Assembly: GCA_964406575.1 (NCBI GenBank)
Contig: CAYOSH010000002.1
Location: 1-64,000 of the forward strand
Length of the DNA: 64,000 bases
Reading direction: 5' to 3'
DNA from: WTAW01 sp964406575
GTDB lineage: Bacteria > Acidobacteriota > Aminicenantia > Aminicenantales > Aminicenantaceae
Below, piece by piece: positions 16,773-24,570 of the stretch (positions are counted from its first letter, which is position 1; every line of letters starts with the position of its first letter). The notes beneath the pieces are model-generated. The model saw nothing but the letters and a program-made list of their open reading frames with translations. It ran no database searches and was not told the DNA's origin. A program made the position numbers and the translations under genes.

Positions 16773-18829
16773 TCTTTTTTTCCTTCCAGTTTGTCGACTT
16801 TTTCCTGGATCTCTTTCTGATTGGGCTCCAGCTCGAGCGATTTTTTCCAGGCGACCAGAGCAGCCTCCCGATTTTCCGAGCGGAGGTAACACTCGCCAAG
16901 ATCGTTCAGAACCCTTAGATTCGTCCCAAAATAAGCAAGGTATGCCTGATAGTTCTCTATGGCCTGCGCGTACTGACCAAGAGTCTGATGGCTTTTTCCT
17001 ATAAGGTTGTAAGCCGCATGCTCTGGCTCCTCTTTCTGGACAAAGGGCGTGAGGACATCCAGGATTTGCTGATGTCTTTGGAGCTGGAAGAGGACCTGGG
17101 CATACCCGAGGGCATATTGAAAGTTCAGCGGTTCTTTCCGGTAGGCTCTCTCCAGGAGAGTCCTTGCTGTCTGGATTTGGCCTTTGTTGAAGTGCTGTCC
17201 GCCCAATATGTAGTCATAAACAGCATCGTCAGCCGGGGCCAGCAATTCTGTGCTGATAAAGGGTCGAGGCAGCGAGAGGCGGTGAGAGATATAGAAGAAC
17301 TCCTGTTCAAAGAGGACTTCAGTTCCGTCCCCGTTCAGGACAGATGCCCTTACGCCATAATTTGCGGGAGCCATGTCTGTCAGCGGGAATGAGATCAGAA
17401 ACTTGTCGTCTAGAGGCCACTGTACGCCTTCTCTCAACTGTTCCTGAATCACAGCATCGCTTTTGGAGATGGTCACCTTGACCTTTCCTCCCGTCCGAAT
17501 CCCGTCCGGCACTCCGTAAAGCTCGAAGTAGACGTGAAGGTTTTCCTCTTTGGAAAAGTCTTTCTTGGGGGATATGTATACCTGCTGGTCTTTCACCTTG
17601 AATGGTTTGATCTGGCCGGTATAGGGGGACTGTTTTTTACCGTGGGCAAGAAGAAGAGAACTCATCTGGAATTTAACCGTGGATGGAATGAGGATCTGTT
17701 TTTCGAATGAGGTGAATTCTCTGGACACCTTGTTTTTCAGCAGGAGATGGAAATTATAAGATCCCTCCACCAGGGGAAAGGCGTCTTGGTAACTGAAGAG
17801 CTTTGACTTGATCTGATCGAATTGACTCTCGTTGAATTTTAATGGTAATGATTTGTCGAACTGGAATACGGTCTTCCCCTCAGGATCGGTCACCTGGCCG
17901 CTGATCTCAAGAGTTGTGTGATAAGAGCCCTCGTAGAGTTCTAAGGAAAGCCTTTTGGGTTCTATAAGGTAGTGAACGAGGAACATGCCCTGTTCATCCT
18001 GTATGACCTGAACAAAGGAATCGTTGCCGATGTAATTCGCGGTGTAATCCACTTCGATGATATCTTTGTACTTCAGAAGCTTTTCTGCGTATTCATCATC
18101 GACCTTCTTGGGAGTTTCGAAGATCCTGGATATCAGGATGTCCGAAGCCATGGATGGAATAGTCAAGCTTGTTTGATCATTAGGGATCAGGGACATGGAA
18201 ATTTTGGCAACTTGGGGATTGAATTGGTACAGTTGTCTGTATGCGGATTGGATATCGATGCGGTCACCGGAATAGAATCGCAAGAGTTTATAAGGCCCAT
18301 GCATGACAGGGCTGTATATCTCCCAGTCGCTGAATTCTTCCTGTTTGAAGAAGACGATGTTGAAGGAATTCGGGAGTCCCATATCGACCTTCCCCTGATA
18401 GAACCAGATCACTATGGGCATGACTTCGGTCTCGTTTTCATACTTATCAATCGTGTTTGGCTCTCCAAGGATGATGTAGATGCGCCCCATTTCTGTTCTC
18501 CATCCTTCGACGGGAGTACCTCGGCCGAGCATACGATTCGCATAGGAGATCCGGCGGTAGTGTTCTGTCTTGAATTCATTTTCCGGGGTTGAGGGATTCG
18601 GGTCCCGGATCCTCCAGAAGGCTTCGATGAAAATCTCTCTTTCCCTATCCGTTTGCAGCTGGAGGAAAATGTCTTTCTCTTTGGGAGAGATGATGTAAAC
18701 GACCTCCTCTTGCAGCCATTTTTTATATACAGGAGGGAGTTCTTCGGGCTTTATTTTGGTCTGTACACTTCCACAGAGAGGCGGAAGGGCCATGGAAACC
18801 AGTAGCAGAGCCAATATCCACTTTCTCAT
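16769..18829 (-). CDS. GWxTD-domain protein with C-terminal TPRs
   Basis: A 686-residue exported protein with the signal peptide at about residues 1-21. The GWxTD region covers about 35-200 and includes REIFIEAFWRIRDPNPSTPE and GWRTEMGRIYIILGEPNTID. A long middle part of predicted beta-rich sequence (about 210-540) resembles a stack of immunoglobulin-like domains. Four TPR units close the protein (about 550-680, including YNLIGKSHQTLGQYAQAIEN). It heads an operon with a GWxTD lipoprotein (4-base overlap) and a CarboxypepD_reg/TPR gene. The promoter is visible just upstream. The family function is unknown; the architecture suggests an envelope assembly or binding role. The family call is firm. 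Confidence 0.85.
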   Translation of the reverse strand: MRKWILALLLVSMALPPLCGSVQTKIKPEELPPVYKKWLQEEVVYIISPKEKDIFLQLQTDREREIFIEAFWRIRDPNPSTPENEFKTEHYRRISYANRMLGRGTPVEGWRTEMGRIYIILGEPNTIDKYENETEVMPIVIWFYQGKVDMGLPNSFNIVFFKQEEFSDWEIYSPVMHGPYKLLRFYSGDRIDIQSAYRQLYQFNPQVAKISMSLIPNDQTSLTIPSMASDILISRIFETPKKVDDEYAEKLLKYKDIIEVDYTANYIGNDSFVQVIQDEQGMFLVHYLIEPKRLSLELYEGSYHTTLEISGQVTDPEGKTVFQFDKSLPLKFNESQFDQIKSKLFSYQDAFPLVEGSYNFHLLLKNKVSREFTSFEKQILIPSTVKFQMSSLLLAHGKKQSPYTGQIKPFKVKDQQVYISPKKDFSKEENLHVYFELYGVPDGIRTGGKVKVTISKSDAVIQEQLREGVQWPLDDKFLISFPLTDMAPANYGVRASVLNGDGTEVLFEQEFFYISHRLSLPRPFISTELLAPADDAVYDYILGGQHFNKGQIQTARTLLERAYRKEPLNFQYALGYAQVLFQLQRHQQILDVLTPFVQKEEPEHAAYNLIGKSHQTLGQYAQAIENYQAYLAYFGTNLRVLNDLGECYLRSENREAALVAWKKSLELEPNQKEIQEKVDKLEGKKE

Positions 18830-18844
18830 AAATACACCTTTATA

Positions 18845-18873
18845 ATCATAGCGGATCGGGCCTTAATCTTCAA
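18845..18873 (-). promoter_or_regulatory. promoter of the GWxTD operon
   Basis: Minus strand: TTGAAG (18873-18868), 17 bases, TATGAT (18850-18845). It is 16 bases ahead of the start codon at 18829, with AAAGGTG as ribosome site in between. Confidence 0.65.
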
Positions 18874-19084
18874 GCTCAAACGCAAGTCTCCCCGATCCTC
18901 CAGGTTCGACTATGTATGAGATTCGACTTCATCCTTTCGGACTGCTTCTCCCTCACGAATCCAAAGATTCAATAAATGAAGAGGGCCGGCATTTCCACAA
19001 CCCAAAGGCCTTTTCTCTCTTAAAGAGCGGTCGTTTCTCTTTTGATTGAGAATCTTATAATGCGTAAATGGTGTTGATCCCGGC

Positions 19085-20173
19085 TTATTCGGTCTCTACC
19101 GTAAAGTCAATACTCTTTGTGCCTGTCTTTCCAGAAACGTTACACTTGAGCTCGATATTCAATGTGTATGAACCTGGATCTAAGTCTTTGGTCTCTTTTT
19201 TCTCGGACACTTGGTCACCTTCCTGTGTTTGGATGATGACTGTCTTTTTCAGAGGCAGAGGCTGACTGACTATGGGTGCATCATACTTTGTTCCCGCAAA
19301 CTTGATGACGTCCTGGTCCTCTTTTTTCACTGTGTAACTCGCTTCGATGTCGAAGGTGCCGGCTTCGTTGGGCTGAGCGCCAAAAATAAAAAAGAAGATA
19401 TCCAGGTTTTCTCCCACTGTGAAGACTTTCTCAAGGTTGGGCGTTATTTGAAGTACGGCATAGGTAAAATAGCCTTTGTGAATCTCAACCTTCATCTCGG
19501 CAGATGACATTCTGTTGAGTTCTTTGGTAAAAAAGATGGGAGTTGTGTCTAGAGTGTCTGTGAAAGTCGCGGGATCCGGGAGGGTAAACTCGAAATACTG
19601 TGTGCCGATCTTGTCCAGTTCAAATGAAGTGATCGCCATGGACAGTAAATACTTTCCTGGTGGAAGGGGGTATCCCGTTGTGTAAATTTCTTCTTTATCC
19701 GGGTCGTAAGAATCCCCATCTGCTTGGAGTTCGACGGGAATGTAGACTTCTTTGGTAAAGGGGCCATCCAGCTGATTGAACTGAAGAAAACAATGGGCCT
19801 TGGATTGGAGCTTAACAGGAGCTTCCTCTTGTGTGGGTTCTGCTGTTTCCGCTTCTTTTTTCTCGGGGGTCCCTCCAGCTGGCACTAATGGGGCAAAGCC
19901 CAGGTCTGAATTTTTCACTCTAAAGAAAAAAACGGAGTGCATGTTTTGGCGGGCGGGCAAATAGAGAAAATGGAACACGGTGAAGGGAATGTCCAATCGT
20001 GCCTCTCTATTCTCCATGCCTGCCTGAATGATTTGTTTAACTTCCTTGGGAATGTATATGGTTTCACTCTTCTTCTTTTCCTGTCCTTCTTGTGCGCAAA
20101 GGCATGGGGCCAGGATGAAACTCAAAATAAGTCCTGCAAAAAGAACCGTGCATGTTGTCATTTTGATTTTCAT
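19085..20173 (-). CDS. exported protein of unknown family
   Basis: I do not recognise this 362-residue protein. The start at 20173 follows AAGGAGG at good spacing. A signal peptide ends near residue 28 (APCLCAQ). The mature protein is rich in beta-type sequence: a first domain at about 45-200 (LDIPFTVFHFLYLPARQNMH, later ending ELDKIGTQYFEFTLP) and a second at about 230-360 (TYAVLQITPNLEKVFTVGEN, ending TLNIELKCNVSGKTGTKSID). A Glu/Pro-rich linker lies near residue 95-115. It is upstream of and parallel to the GWxTD operon, 255 bases away, and may act with those proteins; that is only context. No catalytic motif is visible. Confidence 0.7.
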   Translation of the reverse strand: MKIKMTTCTVLFAGLILSFILAPCLCAQEGQEKKKSETIYIPKEVKQIIQAGMENREARLDIPFTVFHFLYLPARQNMHSVFFFRVKNSDLGFAPLVPAGGTPEKKEAETAEPTQEEAPVKLQSKAHCFLQFNQLDGPFTKEVYIPVELQADGDSYDPDKEEIYTTGYPLPPGKYLLSMAITSFELDKIGTQYFEFTLPDPATFTDTLDTTPIFFTKELNRMSSAEMKVEIHKGYFTYAVLQITPNLEKVFTVGENLDIFFFIFGAQPNEAGTFDIEASYTVKKEDQDVIKFAGTKYDAPIVSQPLPLKKTVIIQTQEGDQVSEKKETKDLDPGSYTLNIELKCNVSGKTGTKSIDFTVETE

Positions 20174-20317
20174 GATTCCTCCTTGAGAAAACCACACGGA
20201 TTTCTCATCATGCGTTAATTCAAATTTTGGCTTCTGATGATATACAAAATTAAAAAAATACTATAGCAGAACCGAATTAATTTTTCTACTACTATTCTTT
20301 TATTCGATCGGAGAATT

Positions 20318-21325
20318 TCACCGCGATTTTTGGTATTTGATGACCGCATTTTGGTGTTCGCGAAAAGAACGGCTGAAGTGATGACTCCCATCATTCTTCG
20401 ATACGAAGTAGAGATAATCGACGTCCGCAGGATAGAGAGCTGCTTCGAGACTTCCGCTCCCCGGGTTGGCGATGGGGCCGGGCGGTAGACCTCCATTAAG
20501 ATATGTGTTATAGGGACTGTCCAGTTTGAGATCTTTTGTCCGCAACCGGTCTTTGAATCGCCCCTCCTCTTTGAGGACATAGATGATCGTGGGATCACAA
20601 TCGAGTTTCATGCCCATTTGCAACCGGTTGTGAAAAACCGCTGAAACCAGATTTCGTTCTTCGGGGTGGGATGTTTCCTTTTCGATAAGAGAGGCGAGGA
20701 TCACAACCTCTCGAACAGTCATGCCGATCTCCTCAGCCTGTTTTTGCCATCTCTCGTCGAAGACTTTCCGGAACTGGGCGACCATGGCGCTGACCACCGT
20801 CTCTGCACCGGTGTGCTTTGGAAAAGAATAAGTCTCCGGAAAAAGATATCCCTCCAAATCTTTAGCTTCCGGGTCCAGGTCGGCGATGAGGTCTTTAGCG
20901 GCGGATGCCCTGAGAAATTCTTCTGGCTCTATAAAAAGGGAAGCTTGCAGTTGGATGGCGGTCTCCCGGCGTGTCAGACCTTCAGGGATGGTGATCGGAT
21001 AGAGTTTGATCTTTCCTTTGGTGAGGAGGACCAGGACATCCTTTGCAGAGATCGGTAACTGGAGCACGTACTCGCCGGACTTAAGGCTTTGTTTAGAGAA
21101 AAAAAGCTTGTATCCGAGAATAAACACCCACTTCGCGCGGATAAGACTCTGATCTTCAAGATGATGTGCAATATCCTTGACTGATTCCCCTGCCTCGACC
21201 TCAAAGGTGACTTCCTCTGCCTCCTGTTTTGGAGGAATGGCAAATTCAAAGGAAAACCAGCTGGCCCAAAGAAGTACAAAGACAACCGCAGCAAGGAGCA
21301 CTCTTTTAATGATTTTCAGGAACAT
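20318..21325 (-). CDS. mltG: endolytic murein transglycosylase MltG
   Basis: A 335-residue YceG/MltG protein, an inner-membrane lytic transglycosylase that cuts nascent glycan strands and sets their length. It has an N-terminal membrane helix (about residues 8-28), a LysM-like segment at about 40-80 (VEAGESVKDIAHHLEDQSL), and the catalytic domain with ASLIEKETSHPEERNLV containing the catalytic Glu. Further family blocks are YNTYLNGGLPPGPIANPG and the C-terminal YFVSKNDGSHHFS. The gene overlaps ruvX by 20 bases and ends the ddl-ruvX-mltG operon. The pairing with RuvX is common in bacteria. Length is normal. Confidence 0.95.
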   Translation of the reverse strand: MFLKIIKRVLLAAVVFVLLWASWFSFEFAIPPKQEAEEVTFEVEAGESVKDIAHHLEDQSLIRAKWVFILGYKLFFSKQSLKSGEYVLQLPISAKDVLVLLTKGKIKLYPITIPEGLTRRETAIQLQASLFIEPEEFLRASAAKDLIADLDPEAKDLEGYLFPETYSFPKHTGAETVVSAMVAQFRKVFDERWQKQAEEIGMTVREVVILASLIEKETSHPEERNLVSAVFHNRLQMGMKLDCDPTIIYVLKEEGRFKDRLRTKDLKLDSPYNTYLNGGLPPGPIANPGSGSLEAALYPADVDYLYFVSKNDGSHHFSRSFREHQNAVIKYQKSR

Positions 21326-21743
21326 GGGAATTCTCTCTCTTGCTTTCCAGGTAATCCGAGAGGATGATCGTTGCCGCCACCTGGTCCTTGAATTTCTTTT
21401 TCTCCCGGCCGTTCATCTTTTGCTGCTGAAGAACATGAAGGGCCTGTTTGGTTGTGAGGCGTTCGTCCCAGAACACAACCGGCAACCCTAGGATGCCTTT
21501 CAGCCACTCCGCAAATTCTCTCGTCTTTTTTACCCGGGCGCCTTCACTCCCATCCATTTGAAGCGGAAGACCGATCACGATTTCGGAAACTTGGTGTTGT
21601 TCAACCAGAGTTTTAAAATATTCGGCATCTGCTTTCCTGTTTTTGATTTGATAGCGGCCGATGGCGTGGGCAGCAATGAGGAGCCTGTCGCTCACAGCGA
21701 TGCCTATGCTTCTGTCCCCGTAGTCTATTCCCAGGACCCTCAT
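21306..21743 (-). CDS. ruvX: RuvX/YqgF family nuclease (pre-16S rRNA processing / Holliday junction resolvase-like)
   Basis: A 145-residue RNase-H-fold protein. It opens with MRVLGIDYGDRSIGIAVSD, which carries the first catalytic Asp. It continues with VIGLPLQMDGSEG and has the late VFWDERLTTKQA motif with the second acidic residue and D of the final block (KDQVAATIILSDYLES). In E. coli YqgF acts in 16S rRNA 5' maturation; resolvase activity is reported for some homologues. It overlaps ddl by 4 bases and mltG by 20 bases. Confidence 0.95.
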   Translation of the reverse strand: MRVLGIDYGDRSIGIAVSDRLLIAAHAIGRYQIKNRKADAEYFKTLVEQHQVSEIVIGLPLQMDGSEGARVKKTREFAEWLKGILGLPVVFWDERLTTKQALHVLQQQKMNGREKKKFKDQVAATIILSDYLESKRENSHVPENH

Positions 21744-22804
21744 CGAGCAAAGTTCCTTTCCCCTCTTTTTTTTGTGTCGTATCTTTCCATAGCGAGGGTG
21801 ATGAGTTCTTCAAGGAGTTCCGGGAACGGCAGGCCGCTCACCTCCCACAGTTTCGGGTACATGCTGATCTCAGTGAAGCCGGGGATAGTGTTGATCTCGT
21901 TCAGATAAATTTTTCCCGTTCCTTCTTGGAGGAAAAAATCCACCCGCGCCATACCCGAACAGTCGATTGACTTAAAAGCTTCAATGGAGATCTTTTGGAT
22001 GTCTTCAACAACGTTTGATGGCAGGTCGGCGGGGATCCTGAAGGATGTTTTGCCGTCGATGTATTTGTCTCGATAATCGTAGAACTCGTTGAAGGGGATG
22101 ATCTCTCCCGGCATTGATGCTTTGGGAAGATCATTGCCGAGGACGCTGCATTCCAGCTCGCGGCCCTGAATTCCCTCCTCGATGAGGATTTTTTTATCAA
22201 ATTTGAAGGCTTCTTCAATGGCCTGAGAAGTCTTTGCATAATCTTTGACTTTTGTGATCCCCACACTCGACCCTAAATTTGCCGGCTTGACGAAAAAAGG
22301 GATAGAGAGCACCTGCGGGATCTGGTCAAGAATGGCCTTGGGATGGCGATCCCAGTCCGCTTCCCTCACCGTGATATGGTCGACGACGGGTAATTTTTGG
22401 GCTTTGAAGAGCGCTTTAGCCACAGCCTTGTCCATTCCCACAGAGGACGCCAATACCGCCGCCCCCACATAAGGGACATCCGCCATCTCGAAAAAACCTT
22501 GGATCGTCCCATCCTCACCGTAAGGCCCGTGCAATACCGGGAAATAGAGCTCCGCATCCAAGACGTGTTGCTGTGGATGTTCTTGCCAGGGAAGGAAGGA
22601 AGAGAATGGTCCAAGATTGAGCTCTTCCTGTTTGAGAAGGGGGGAATCTACGATCCTCCAGTTTCCCTCTTTATTGATGAAAAGGGATGCCACTTCGTAT
22701 GTATTCGGGTCGAGGTTCTTGAAGATGGATTGGGCCGAGACAAGAGAGACTTCGTGTTCGGCGGAACGTCCGCCAAAGAGAATGCAAATTTTTGTTTTTT
22801 TCAT
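21740..22804 (-). CDS. ddl: D-alanine--D-alanine ligase
   Basis: A 354-residue ATP-grasp ligase that joins two D-Ala for peptidoglycan. The N-terminus MKKTKICILFGGRSAEHEVSL is diagnostic and fixes the start at 22804; 16 further open codons upstream are not needed. Visible later are LHGPYGEDGTIQGFFE, the ATP-grasp part (FVKPANLGSSVGITKVKD), and the C-terminal metal-binding block (ARVDFFLQEG, then YLNEINTIPGFTEISMYPKL). A promoter precedes it. It is the first gene of ddl-ruvX-mltG with short overlaps throughout, so the unit is mostly cell-wall synthesis. No strong ribosome site is seen. Confidence 0.96.
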   Translation of the reverse strand: MKKTKICILFGGRSAEHEVSLVSAQSIFKNLDPNTYEVASLFINKEGNWRIVDSPLLKQEELNLGPFSSFLPWQEHPQQHVLDAELYFPVLHGPYGEDGTIQGFFEMADVPYVGAAVLASSVGMDKAVAKALFKAQKLPVVDHITVREADWDRHPKAILDQIPQVLSIPFFVKPANLGSSVGITKVKDYAKTSQAIEEAFKFDKKILIEEGIQGRELECSVLGNDLPKASMPGEIIPFNEFYDYRDKYIDGKTSFRIPADLPSNVVEDIQKISIEAFKSIDCSGMARVDFFLQEGTGKIYLNEINTIPGFTEISMYPKLWEVSGLPFPELLEELITLAMERYDTKKRGERNFAR

Positions 22805-22822
22805 CGATAACCGTCGAAATTT

Positions 22823-22851
22823 ATTGTATAGGAATCGATTTCCCATGTCCA
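22823..22851 (-). promoter_or_regulatory. promoter of ddl-ruvX-mltG
   Basis: Minus strand: TGGACA (22851-22846), 17 bases, TACAAT (22828-22823). The start codon is at 22804, so the leader is only about 10-12 bases. Confidence 0.6.
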
Positions 22852-22924
22852 CCGTTCCTATCTGTCATTATGATTTACGAGTAATTAAAGTATCGGCTGC
22901 TTTTATGAATGGCAGTTTTCAGTA

Positions 22925-22953
22925 TTGACAGGGCATGTCCGACTCAATATAAT
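22925..22953 (+). promoter_or_regulatory. full-consensus promoter upstream of 23110 gene
   Basis: TTGACA, 17 bases, TATAAT: a perfect match at both hexamers. Upstream lies GGCAGTTTTCAGTA, which has a close counterpart (GGCAGTTCTGCAGTA) at the same place before the tRNA-Gly promoter. The leader to the ATG at 23110 is about 150 bases, unusually long for this window. Confidence 0.85.
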
Positions 22954-23109
22954 AGGTAAAAAATTGGTGAAGACTATTCTGGCAAAGGGTGAAAGAAAGA
23001 GGGGATTAGCTTTCCCAAAAAAGGAGATACTCTTTCTTGCATCGATTGTCGTGTTTCTACTCTCTTTCAGGAATGAAACGTTCCATTTAGTACCCAAAAG
23101 GAGGCAGGG

Positions 23110-24327
23110 ATGAAAAACAAACCTTTTATCATTCTGTTCATCGGAGTGTTCATTGTGTGTTCTCTAGGCACTTTTGCAGAAACAAAGAAGCTCAAAGAGA
23201 TCGGGAGATATAAATTTGCCGACATCGAGGACGTGGTTGATCCGGCGGAAGCGATGAAGCTCCTTGTGGACAAATATGCAGTTGACATCCAGAGCGGATT
23301 CAATATGGCCGGATATGGTGAGCTGTACGTTCCTTTTATCGATCAGGTCAAACAGTCTGCCTTTATGGAAACAGAATTGGCCATAGGCGATACGATGGAA
23401 TGGATGCTCTTCCGGTCAGGCGGCAGTATCAAGCTGGCTCAGGACCTTGAGTGGGCAGGAGAGAAACCTCTGCCCGTGTTGTCCTTTAATGCGGTCCATG
23501 ATAATAAAACGTATGAATTCATCATGCCAAAAGAATGTGGAAACATATCCTTGCGTAAGGTAGAGGTAGGAGTCCCAGAGCCTGTGAGCGAGAAACCTTA
23601 TCAGGAACAAGAGCAGCAGGAAGATTACCAAATAGAAAAAGCGAAAATATACCAGGATATCTACGCACTTCTCTCTGAAACAGACCTCTACTGTTCCATT
23701 TTTGTTATGGATGACCCAGCCCCAGAAATGCGCATCCTGGGAGCAGAGAGAGGCTGGGAGAGGAAGATGATCACAGATGGAGAGATTGTCTATGTGAACA
23801 AGGGCAAGAATGACGGTTTGGAGACCGGGCAACTGTTTTTGATATTTGAGCTCGCGCATGATATCGACGGATACGGCCCTCTCGGAATCATGAGAGGAAG
23901 GGCGCGTATCGTTGACTTAGAAGACACACGGGCTTCAGCCCGCATAGAGAAGGCATGCGGTCCCGTAGAGAAAGGTCAATTTCTTATGCCCTATGAGGAG
24001 AAGGAGAGCCGGTTGGGCAAAGACCTCGGATACAATGTCCCCCCTCACAGAGTCGAAGGTCTGGACGGACATGTCATCTATCTGGAAACAGACTTCAACC
24101 AGATAGGAACGGGGTATTGGGCAATTCTCAACCTCGGAGAGGACGCTGGTGTTCAAGTAGGACAGCAATTGATTATCTACAGGGAAGAAGAAAAAGACGC
24201 GCCTCTCTATATATTCGGAAATGTGGTCATCGTTGATGTGCAAAAGAGAACCTGCACAGTCAAGGCTCTCTCCGCAAGAGATGCCATCAGGATGGGAGAC
24301 TTTGTGATGACCCGGCCCACGCGATAA
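23110..24327 (+). CDS. exported protein of unknown family
   Basis: A 405-residue protein I cannot name. A signal peptide ends near residue 23 (GTFAE). The first half (about 30-150) looks globular. A Gln/Glu-rich linker follows near 165-180. The second half has paired beta-type segments that resemble the C-terminal domains seen after LysM or flagellar FlgT-like proteins: TDGEIVYVNKGKNDGLETGQ, then DLEDTRASARIEKACGPVEK, and again GYWAILNLGEDAGVQVGQQL and TCTVKALSARDAIRMGDF. That likeness is from pattern only. AAAGGAGG precedes the ATG, and a perfect promoter lies about 150 bases upstream. It is monocistronic. Confidence 0.7.
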   Translation: MKNKPFIILFIGVFIVCSLGTFAETKKLKEIGRYKFADIEDVVDPAEAMKLLVDKYAVDIQSGFNMAGYGELYVPFIDQVKQSAFMETELAIGDTMEWMLFRSGGSIKLAQDLEWAGEKPLPVLSFNAVHDNKTYEFIMPKECGNISLRKVEVGVPEPVSEKPYQEQEQQEDYQIEKAKIYQDIYALLSETDLYCSIFVMDDPAPEMRILGAERGWERKMITDGEIVYVNKGKNDGLETGQLFLIFELAHDIDGYGPLGIMRGRARIVDLEDTRASARIEKACGPVEKGQFLMPYEEKESRLGKDLGYNVPPHRVEGLDGHVIYLETDFNQIGTGYWAILNLGEDAGVQVGQQLIIYREEEKDAPLYIFGNVVIVDVQKRTCTVKALSARDAIRMGDFVMTRPTR

Positions 24328-24527
24328 GCTCTTTAACCCAGACTGACTCGTCAAATGATCAATTGAGTGGAGTGCCTTACTCCAACGCTTTGGAATTTTA
24401 CTTCCATTATTTGATCAAATCCAAGATTATGAGAGATGAGGATTGATCTTTGTGTGTTTTAAGTGATTGTGAGCAAAATAGTCAGAAAAGTCTGAGGCAA
24501 CAGCACTTTTAAGAAAAGTTGATCCGC

Positions 24528-24556
24528 TTGACAAAATTCGATATCTCCATTAAAAA
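24528..24556 (+). promoter_or_regulatory. possible promoter of sulfatase-like gene 1
   Basis: TTGACA, 17 bases, TAAAAA. The -35 hexamer is perfect, the -10 weak. It ends 14 bases before the start codon at 24571, with GAGAAGG in between. Confidence 0.45.
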
Positions 24557-24570
24557 AAGCGAGAGAAGGT

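Noticed and set aside
24355..24425. Possible terminator or operator after the 23110 gene (TGGAGT/ACTCCA hairpin and ATTTGATCAAAT palindrome)
   Set aside because: The hairpin is weak and lacks a T run. A 12-base palindrome alone is not enough to call a site.
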